Assembly: GCF_004339665.1 (NCBI RefSeq) | Contig: NZ_SMMU01000018.1 | Coordinates: forward strand, 1-64,000 | DNA: 64,000 nucleotides | Direction: 5' to 3' | From: Azotobacter chroococcum | GTDB taxonomy: Bacteria; Pseudomonadota; Gammaproteobacteria; Pseudomonadales; Pseudomonadaceae | Shown here: positions 58,171-64,000 of the stretch, in pieces | How positions within the stretch are numbered: position 1 is the first letter of the stretch | Layout of the letters: each line of letters starts with the position of its first letter | The notes under the pieces: model-generated | What the model saw: the letters and a program-made list of their open reading frames with translations, nothing else | Told to the model about the DNA's origin: nothing | Databases searched by the model: none | Made by a program: the position numbers and the translations under genes

Positions 58171-59916
58171 ATGCGCAATGTACGTGAGAACAGCCTGCAG
58201 GCTGCCCTCAAGCTCTGCAGAGGCAGCTTCCTTTCGGTCGGCTTCTTCAGTTTCTTCGTCAATGCGCTGATGCTGGTCCCCTCCTTTTACATGCTCCAGG
58301 TCTATGGCCGGGTCCTGACCAGCGGGAGCACAACCACGCTGCTGATGCTCACCCTGATCATGAGTGCTCTCATGCTGGCCATGGGGGGGCTGGAGTGGAC
58401 ACGCTCGCGCCTCATGGTCCGTATCAGCGGCAGGCTCGATGCGCTGCTGGGACCCGATGTCTATCGGGCGAGTTTCAGGCGGGCGCTGGACAGTGGCGGA
58501 ATGGATGCCTCCGCACAGCCGCTCAGCGACCTGACCGGCCTGCGTCAATTTCTGACCGGAAGCGGCCTCTTCGCGTTTTTCGATGCCCCCTGGTTGCCGG
58601 TCTATATCGGGGTCATGTTCTTCTTCCATCCCTGGTACGGCTGGATCGCGATTGCCAGTGCGATCGTGCTGCTTTGCCTGGCGCTGTTGAATGAACGGCT
58701 CACCGGCAAGGCCCTGGCGGAGGCCAACCGGCAGAATATCGCCACCAGCCTCCATACCACCAAGAGCCTGCGCAACGCCGAAGTGATCCAGTCCATGGGT
58801 ATGCTCCACAACCTCATGGCCCGTTGGAGCGTGCGCCAGAAAGAGGCTCTTCGCTTGCAGTCGGTCGCCAGCGACAAGGGCGGCCTCATCACCTCCCTCT
58901 CGAAAACCTTCCGAATGCTTGTCCAGTCGCTGATTCTCGGCGCGGGCGCCTATCTGGCCATTCAACAGGAAATCAATCCGGGGGCCATGATTGCCGGCTC
59001 TCTTCTCCTGGGGCGGGCGCTGGCGCCGATCGACATGATGATCGGCGGCTGGAAGGGTTTCGTCAGCGCCCGCTCGCAGTATGCCCGTCTCAACGAGATC
59101 CTCGATTGGCAGAAGTCCGAACCGGCGCGCATGTCGCTACCGGCGCCCGAGGGGCATGTCCAGGTGGAAAACCTGATCGTCAGTGCGCCCGGCTCGAAGA
59201 CGCCGATTCTCAAGAACATCGGCTTTGTCGTGCCGGCCGGCGCGGTCGTCGGCATCATCGGCCCGAGCGCCTCGGGCAAGTCCACCCTGGCCAGGGCGCT
59301 GCTCGGTGTCTGGGCTCCCCAGCATGGCGTGGTGCGCCTGGACGGCGCCGACATCAACAACTGGGACAAGCGGGAGCTTGGGCCGCATATCGGCTATCTG
59401 CCCCAGGATATCGAGCTCTTCGAGGGCAGCATCAGCGAGAACATTGCCCGCTTCGGCGAAGTCGAGCCGGACAAGGTGATCCAGGCTGCCAGAGCGGCCG
59501 GCGTGCACGAGATGATCCTGCAGCTGCCGGAGGGCTACGACACCGTGATCGGCAGCGAGGGGGTCAATCTCTCCGGCGGTCAGCGCCAGCGCATCGGGCT
59601 CGCCCGCGCCCTCTACGGTCAGCCACGCCTGCTGGTCCTCGACGAGCCGAACTCCAATCTGGACGACGTGGGCGAGCGCGCCCTGGCCAATGCCCTCCGG
59701 CAGGTCAAGGCGAGCGGCGCGACCATTTTCGTCATTACCCACCGGACCAGCATCCTGGCCCAGCTGGATTCTCTGCTGGTGATGCATGAGGGTGCCGTCT
59801 CGCTGTACGGTCCGCGCGACAAGGTACTCGCCAAGCTCGCTGCCCAGCAGCAGGCCGATCCGGCCAGGCAGCCCGCCAAGTCCGTGCCCGATGGCGTCCA
59901 GGCCAGCCAGGCTTGA
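58171..59916 (+). CDS. Type I secretion ABC transporter (PrtD/AprD family)
   Basis: Inner-membrane ATPase of 581 residues. About six membrane segments (A-L-M-L-V-P-S-F-Y-M-L-Q-V-Y-G-R-V opens the transporter domain, diagnostic of the PrtD group) are followed by the ATPase domain with Walker A G-P-S-A-S-G-K-S-T, signature L-S-G-G-Q-R-Q-R and Walker B L-L-V-L-D-E-P-N-S-N-L-D. There is no N-terminal C39 peptidase or C39-like domain, as usual for protease, lipase or RTX exporters. The ATG at 58171 matches family N-termini. The HlyD-type gene follows after 14 bases. Confidence 0.93.
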   Translation: MRNVRENSLQAALKLCRGSFLSVGFFSFFVNALMLVPSFYMLQVYGRVLTSGSTTTLLMLTLIMSALMLAMGGLEWTRSRLMVRISGRLDALLGPDVYRASFRRALDSGGMDASAQPLSDLTGLRQFLTGSGLFAFFDAPWLPVYIGVMFFFHPWYGWIAIASAIVLLCLALLNERLTGKALAEANRQNIATSLHTTKSLRNAEVIQSMGMLHNLMARWSVRQKEALRLQSVASDKGGLITSLSKTFRMLVQSLILGAGAYLAIQQEINPGAMIAGSLLLGRALAPIDMMIGGWKGFVSARSQYARLNEILDWQKSEPARMSLPAPEGHVQVENLIVSAPGSKTPILKNIGFVVPAGAVVGIIGPSASGKSTLARALLGVWAPQHGVVRLDGADINNWDKRELGPHIGYLPQDIELFEGSISENIARFGEVEPDKVIQAARAAGVHEMILQLPEGYDTVIGSEGVNLSGGQRQRIGLARALYGQPRLLVLDEPNSNLDDVGERALANALRQVKASGATIFVITHRTSILAQLDSLLVMHEGAVSLYGPRDKVLAKLAAQQQADPARQPAKSVPDGVQASQA

Positions 59917-59930
59917 GCAGGGAGACGCAC

Positions 59931-61256
59931 ATGACCGATGCAAGTATTGGCCGCGAGGCTCCCGCACTGTCCGATCTGCCGACCTCCGACCATGCTGTGC
60001 GGGCCGTGGGCTTTCTGATCGTTTTCGTCACCTTCGGCATCTTCGGCACCTGGGCCGCCGTCGCACCTCTGGACAGTGCGGCCCTGGCCCCGGGGGTGGT
60101 GACCGTACAGACCTACCGCAAGACCGTGCAGCACCTCGAAGGCGGGATCGTCAAGGAACTGCGTGCGCGCGATGGCGATATGGTCAAGGTCGGCGATCCG
60201 CTGATCATTCTCGACGAAACCCAGATTCGCGCCGAAAGCGAGGTGACCCGCAGCCAGCTGATCGCGGCGCAGGCCATGGAGGCCCGGCTGCGTGCCGAAC
60301 GCGACGATCGGGAAAGCATCGACTTCTCCAGCATGCTCGAAGTGGACAGTCCGCGCGCCCGCGAGGCTCGCAATGGCGAAACCCAGGTCTTCACGGCCCG
60401 CCGCAATTCCCGTCTGGGGGAGGTCGCGGTGCTGGAGAAACGCATCGGCCAGTTGCACGAGCAGATCAATGGCCTGAAGGGAATGATCCATACCAAAGGC
60501 CGGCTGGAAAACTCCTTCGCCAAGGAAATCGGCGAACTGAGGGAGCTGCTTGCCGAAGGCTTCGTCGACAAGCAGCGCCTGCTGGAGCAGGAGCGCAATC
60601 TCGACAAGATACGTGCCGAGGTGGCCGACCATCGCTCGGAAATCACCAGGATCCATCTGCAGATCAATGAAACCGAGCTGCAGATTCTGCAGCTCAACAA
60701 GGACTTCAACGCCGAAGTCGTCGGCCAGCTGGCCGAGGTGCAGACCAAGGTCTTCGACTTGCAGGAAAAGAAATCCGCCCTTGAGGATCGTCTGGGCCGC
60801 GTGGTGATCCGCGCCCCCGAGGACGGCATGATCCTGGGCATGACGGTGCATACCATCGGCGGCGTGATCAGTCCGGGCACGCCCTTGCTGGACATCGTGC
60901 CGTCCATTTCCGACCTGGTCATCGAGGCCCAGGTTTCGCCCAGCGATATCGACCGGGTCGAGGCCGGCAAGTCCGCCGATATTCGCTTCAGCGGTTTCAA
61001 CAGCAGCACGACCCCGGTGGTCGAGGGCACGGTCCTCCAGGTTTCCGCCGACCGTTTCGTGGATGAAAAGACCGGCATGCCCTATTACCTGACCCGTATC
61101 GGCCTGACCGAAGAGGGCGCGCGGCGTCTGGGCGGTCTCAAGCTGCAGCCGGGCATGCCGGCCGAGGTCTACATCAACACTGGCAAGCGCACCATGCTGC
61201 AGTACCTGATCCAGCCGGCCACCGATGTGTTCGCCAGATCGCTGATCGAGGAGTGA
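59931..61256 (+). CDS. Type I secretion membrane fusion protein (HlyD/PrtE family)
   Basis: Periplasmic adaptor of 441 residues linking the ABC transporter to the outer-membrane channel. One N-terminal membrane segment (A-V-G-F-L-I-V-F-V-T-F-G-I-F-G-T-W), a lipoyl half-motif (V-Q-H-L-E-G-G-I-V-K-E-L), a long coiled coil, and the C-terminal beta-barrel region (G-M-P-A-E-V-Y-I) are visible. The ATG at 59931 has GGGAGA upstream. It ends 2 bases before the TolC-type start codon. Confidence 0.93.
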   Translation: MTDASIGREAPALSDLPTSDHAVRAVGFLIVFVTFGIFGTWAAVAPLDSAALAPGVVTVQTYRKTVQHLEGGIVKELRARDGDMVKVGDPLIILDETQIRAESEVTRSQLIAAQAMEARLRAERDDRESIDFSSMLEVDSPRAREARNGETQVFTARRNSRLGEVAVLEKRIGQLHEQINGLKGMIHTKGRLENSFAKEIGELRELLAEGFVDKQRLLEQERNLDKIRAEVADHRSEITRIHLQINETELQILQLNKDFNAEVVGQLAEVQTKVFDLQEKKSALEDRLGRVVIRAPEDGMILGMTVHTIGGVISPGTPLLDIVPSISDLVIEAQVSPSDIDRVEAGKSADIRFSGFNSSTTPVVEGTVLQVSADRFVDEKTGMPYYLTRIGLTEEGARRLGGLKLQPGMPAEVYINTGKRTMLQYLIQPATDVFARSLIEE

Positions 61257-61258
61257 CC

Positions 61259-62668
61259 GTGCGCCGCGCGACTTACGTGTTTCTGGCGCTGTTGAGCGTG
61301 TCGGTACAGGCTGAAACCCCACGGGCCGATTCGACGTCGGCCCTGTCGCCTGCGCCACGCAAGCAGGGCATCCGGGCCTCGGAATACGCTACCGATCTGC
61401 TGCAGTTGTACCGGGAGGCGCGCCTCGAGGATCCGCGTGTGCTGGCCGCCCATGCACGTGCCCAGTCCGGCAGGGAACGGCAGCGCGAGGCGCTGGGCGA
61501 ACTGTTGCCGCAAGTCTCGGCAAGCACGGTCTTCAGCCGCGCCACCCGTGACGACGATGCGGACCGCTCCTCCTACGATACGGAGCGCTACTCCCTCACC
61601 TTGAGCCAGCACCTCTACAACAAGGCCGCCTGGGAGAGCTATCAGAAATTCAAGAGCCTTGCCCGACAAGGCGACTCCGAAGCCGAGGAGGCCCAGGCGG
61701 AGGCGGCCATCGATCTTGCGCAGCGCTACTTCGTTGCCCTGGCCTCGGACGACGAACTCGAGCTGGTCATGGCCGAGCGTCGTGCGACCCAGAAGAATCT
61801 GGACCGTATCAATGCGCTGTATGAAAGGCAGATGGCAGTGGTCACCGACGTCCTCGACCTCAGGGCGCGTGTCGATTCGCTGGCTGCCGATGAGGTCGAG
61901 GCACGCAACCAGGTACGCCTCAGCCGCGAGGAGCTTGCCGAAGTCATCGGGCGCCCCGTGCAGGAAAGGCTCAGTCGCATCCGGGAAGACATCGAGCTCC
62001 AGGCGCCCCGGGAAACCCTGGAGGTCTGGATCGAGCGCGCCATTGCCGCCAACCCGGGGCTCAAGGCCAAGGAGGACGCTCTCGCGGCGGCCGATGCCGC
62101 GATCCGGGAAGGCAAGGGCGGGCATTATCCCTCCCTCAGCCTCAACCTGTCGGCACTGCGCAGCGATGCCGGCTACGACAACAGCCTGACATCGCGCTAT
62201 GACAACTACACGGCCGGCATTGCCGTGCAGGTACCCATCTACAGCGGCGGCTCCACCTCCGCGCGGGTCAGGGCATTGCACAGTGACCGGACTTCGGCCG
62301 AGCAGGAGCTCGAGGCGATGCGCCGTCAGCTGCTCAAGGAAACCACCAGTGCCTACCTCACCACCCAGTCCAGCGTGGACAGGATACGTGCCACGCGCAA
62401 TGCGCTCGAGTCGGCAAGAAAATCCACGGAGGCCGCCGAGAAGGGTTTCCGCTTCGGCGTCGTGAACGCAGTCGACGTATTGACCAACGTGCAGAACGAG
62501 TACAAGGCGCGGCGCGACCTGTTGAAGGCCCAGTACGACTTCATCACCAATCTCCTGGTCCTGAATCGCTGGGCCGGCAAGCTGTCCGGGCAAACCATCG
62601 AGAGCGTCAACGTCTGGCTGGCCCGGAGCAACGCGTCGGGGGATGCCAAGCGCAGCGCCACGCGCTGA
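61259..62668 (+). CDS. Type I secretion outer membrane channel (TolC/PrtF family)
   Basis: TolC-family outer-membrane protein of 469 residues with an N-terminal signal peptide (R-R-A-T-Y-V-F-L-A-L-L-S-V-S-V-Q-A) and two repeated halves of long helices with beta-strands. S-L-T-L-S-Q-H-L-Y-N and V-P-I-Y-S-G-G-S-T-S are the typical strand and turn regions. I chose the GTG at 61259, with GAGGAG five bases upstream; a GTG at 61253 overlaps the previous stop and is nearly equivalent. The trio is complete, but no substrate gene is nearby. Confidence 0.9.
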   Translation: MRRATYVFLALLSVSVQAETPRADSTSALSPAPRKQGIRASEYATDLLQLYREARLEDPRVLAAHARAQSGRERQREALGELLPQVSASTVFSRATRDDDADRSSYDTERYSLTLSQHLYNKAAWESYQKFKSLARQGDSEAEEAQAEAAIDLAQRYFVALASDDELELVMAERRATQKNLDRINALYERQMAVVTDVLDLRARVDSLAADEVEARNQVRLSREELAEVIGRPVQERLSRIREDIELQAPRETLEVWIERAIAANPGLKAKEDALAAADAAIREGKGGHYPSLSLNLSALRSDAGYDNSLTSRYDNYTAGIAVQVPIYSGGSTSARVRALHSDRTSAEQELEAMRRQLLKETTSAYLTTQSSVDRIRATRNALESARKSTEAAEKGFRFGVVNAVDVLTNVQNEYKARRDLLKAQYDFITNLLVLNRWAGKLSGQTIESVNVWLARSNASGDAKRSATR

Positions 62669-62770
62669 GCGCAGACCCCTGGCGTTCCTGCCAGAACCTC
62701 ATACGCCTACGGCCCGCCGGCGAAATCTGCGACAATCGCGGCCTTTTCCCGCAATCGCCCACGGCTGTCC

Positions 62771-64000
62771 ATGACCGACGCAACGCCCGCCTTCGACCAG
62801 CTGCTGCACAACCTCGATCACGCCCTGATCGCCGACCGCCACCGCCTGCGCCGCCAAGTCCACGAGCTGCGCAAGAAGCCGGATGAGGCCAGGCAGGCGC
62901 AGTGGCTGGAGCGTTTCCAGGCCTCCTGCGCCAAGGTCGAGGCGCGGCGGGCCAGCGTGCCGGCGCTGCGCTACGACGACAATCTGCCCATCGCCGCCAA
63001 GCGCGAGGAGATCAAGGCGGCGCTGGAGAAGCACCAGGTGCTGGTGATCGCCGGCGAGACCGGCTCGGGCAAGACCACCCAGTTGCCGAAGATCTGCCTG
63101 GAGATCGGCCGCGGCGTGCACGGGCTGATCGGCCACACCCAGCCGCGGCGCCTGGCCGCGCGCAGCGTGGCCACCCGCGTGGCGGAGGAGATCGGTTCGC
63201 CCTTGGGCGAACTGGTCGGCTACCAGGTGCGCTTCGAGGACCAGTCCAACGAGCGCGGCCTGATCAAGCTGATGACCGACGGCATCCTGCTCGCCGAGAC
63301 CCAGCACGACCGCTATCTGGAGCGCTACGACACCCTCATCGTCGACGAGGCCCACGAGCGCAGCCTGAACATCGACTTCCTGCTCGGCTACCTGAAGACC
63401 CTGCTGCCGCGCCGGCCCGACCTCAAGGTCATCATCACCTCGGCGACCATCGACCTGGAGCGTTTTTCGAAGCACTTCAATGACGCGCCGATCGTCGAAG
63501 TGTCCGGGCGCACCTACCCGGTGGACACCTGGTACCGCCCGCTGGCCGCCGAAGTGGACGAGGAGGGCAACCGGGTCGAGGACGACCTGACCGTCGACCA
63601 GGGCATCCTCGCCGCCCTCGACGAGATCGCCGCCCACGAGCGCAGTGTCGGCAAGCGCCCCGGCGACGTACTGGTGTTCCTCCCCGGCGAGCGCGAGATC
63701 CGCGATGCCGCCGAGGTGCTGCGCAAGGCCAACCTGAAACACACCGAAGTCCTGCCGCTCTACGCCCGGCTGACCCCGGCCGAGCAGCAGAAGATCTTCC
63801 GCCCGGCGGCCGGGCGCAAGATCGTCTTGGCGACCAACGTCGCGGAAACCTCGCTCACCGTGCCGGGCATCCGCTATGTGATCGACAGCGGCACCGCGCG
63901 AATCAGCCGCTACAGCTACCGCGCCAAGGTCCAGCGCCTGCCGATCGAGGCCGTCTCCCAGGCCAGCGCCAACCAGCGCAAGGGCCGCTGCGGGCGGGTC
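62771..64000 (+). CDS. hrpA: ATP-dependent RNA helicase HrpA, cut by window end
   Basis: The first 410 residues of a DEAH-box helicase of the HrpA family, in which E. coli HrpA rescues stalled ribosomes. Visible motifs are I (A-G-E-T-G-S-G-K-T-T), Ia (Q-P-R-R-L-A-A), II (V-D-E-A-H-E-R-S), III (S-A-T-I), V (A-T-N-V-A-E-T-S-L-T) and the start of VI (Q-R-K-G-R-C-G-R). The family has about 1300 residues, so two thirds lie outside. The ATG at 62771 is used. Confidence 0.95.
   Translation, partial: MTDATPAFDQLLHNLDHALIADRHRLRRQVHELRKKPDEARQAQWLERFQASCAKVEARRASVPALRYDDNLPIAAKREEIKAALEKHQVLVIAGETGSGKTTQLPKICLEIGRGVHGLIGHTQPRRLAARSVATRVAEEIGSPLGELVGYQVRFEDQSNERGLIKLMTDGILLAETQHDRYLERYDTLIVDEAHERSLNIDFLLGYLKTLLPRRPDLKVIITSATIDLERFSKHFNDAPIVEVSGRTYPVDTWYRPLAAEVDEEGNRVEDDLTVDQGILAALDEIAAHERSVGKRPGDVLVFLPGEREIRDAAEVLRKANLKHTEVLPLYARLTPAEQQKIFRPAAGRKIVLATNVAETSLTVPGIRYVIDSGTARISRYSYRAKVQRLPIEAVSQASANQRKGRCGRV

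Overview
The window is a high-GC gammaproteobacterial chromosome segment from the Pseudomonadaceae (Pseudomonas or Azotobacter lineage). The evidence is gene order. trkH, a Cpx-like two-component set, yciI/yciB, trpH, scpAB, edd-glk-hexR-pgl-eda, rluB, yciK, mupP, ubiG, a methylthioadenosine deaminase gene, mtnA, gyrA, serC, pheA, hisC, a fused tyrA-aroA, cmk, rpsA, ihfB, lapA and wzz follow the order known from Pseudomonas aeruginosa. The genus cannot be fixed from sequence reading alone.

Layout. 1-170: the end of an IS1595-type insertion sequence, which has replaced the last codons of trkH. 0.1-6.4 kb: potassium uptake, a YkgJ protein, a nitroreductase, and a CpxR / Spy-like / CpxA-like set with a CpxR-box-like site. 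6.5-9.6 kb: trpH, a YciO-type protein and scpAB. 9.7-15 kb: a compact Entner-Doudoroff cluster around the HexR repressor, without the zwf, gap and glucose-uptake genes known there in P. aeruginosa. 15-21.2 kb: rRNA modification, muropeptide recycling, ubiquinone synthesis and methylthioadenosine salvage. 21.3-32.8 kb: the conserved gyrA-to-ihfB block, mostly coupled or overlapping genes for serine and aromatic amino acid synthesis, then cmk and rpsA with a structured leader.

33-58 kb is a surface-polysaccharide locus at the place where P. aeruginosa keeps its O-antigen genes: wzz, a beta-CASP nuclease, an RfaH paralogue, an ops element, wzx, a wzy candidate, two glycosyltransferases, rmlB, an OafA-type acyltransferase, an IS5-type remnant, a seven-gene cassette, rmlA-rmlC-rmlD and a WcaJ-type initiating transferase. 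Base composition is a mosaic: wzx, wzy, oafA and the large membrane gene are clearly AT-rich, the rml genes are GC-rich, and the middle of the cassette lies between. 58-62.7 kb: a complete type I secretion system with no visible substrate gene. The window ends inside hrpA.

The strongest candidate for an undescribed system is the cassette at 45.8-53.9 kb. It holds a membrane-anchored GT2, an FAD oxidoreductase, a divergent NAD-binding epimerase-like protein, a TIM-barrel isomerase-like protein, an SMR-type small transporter, a second GT2, and a 1053-residue GT-C-like protein with a large soluble C-terminal part. Six of seven consecutive genes overlap or are only a few bases apart. It looks like a pathway that makes an unusual sugar, loads it on undecaprenyl phosphate, flips it, and transfers it to the glycan in the periplasm. 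The second notable feature is a local rfaH gene just upstream of a perfect ops element at the start of the AT-rich operon.
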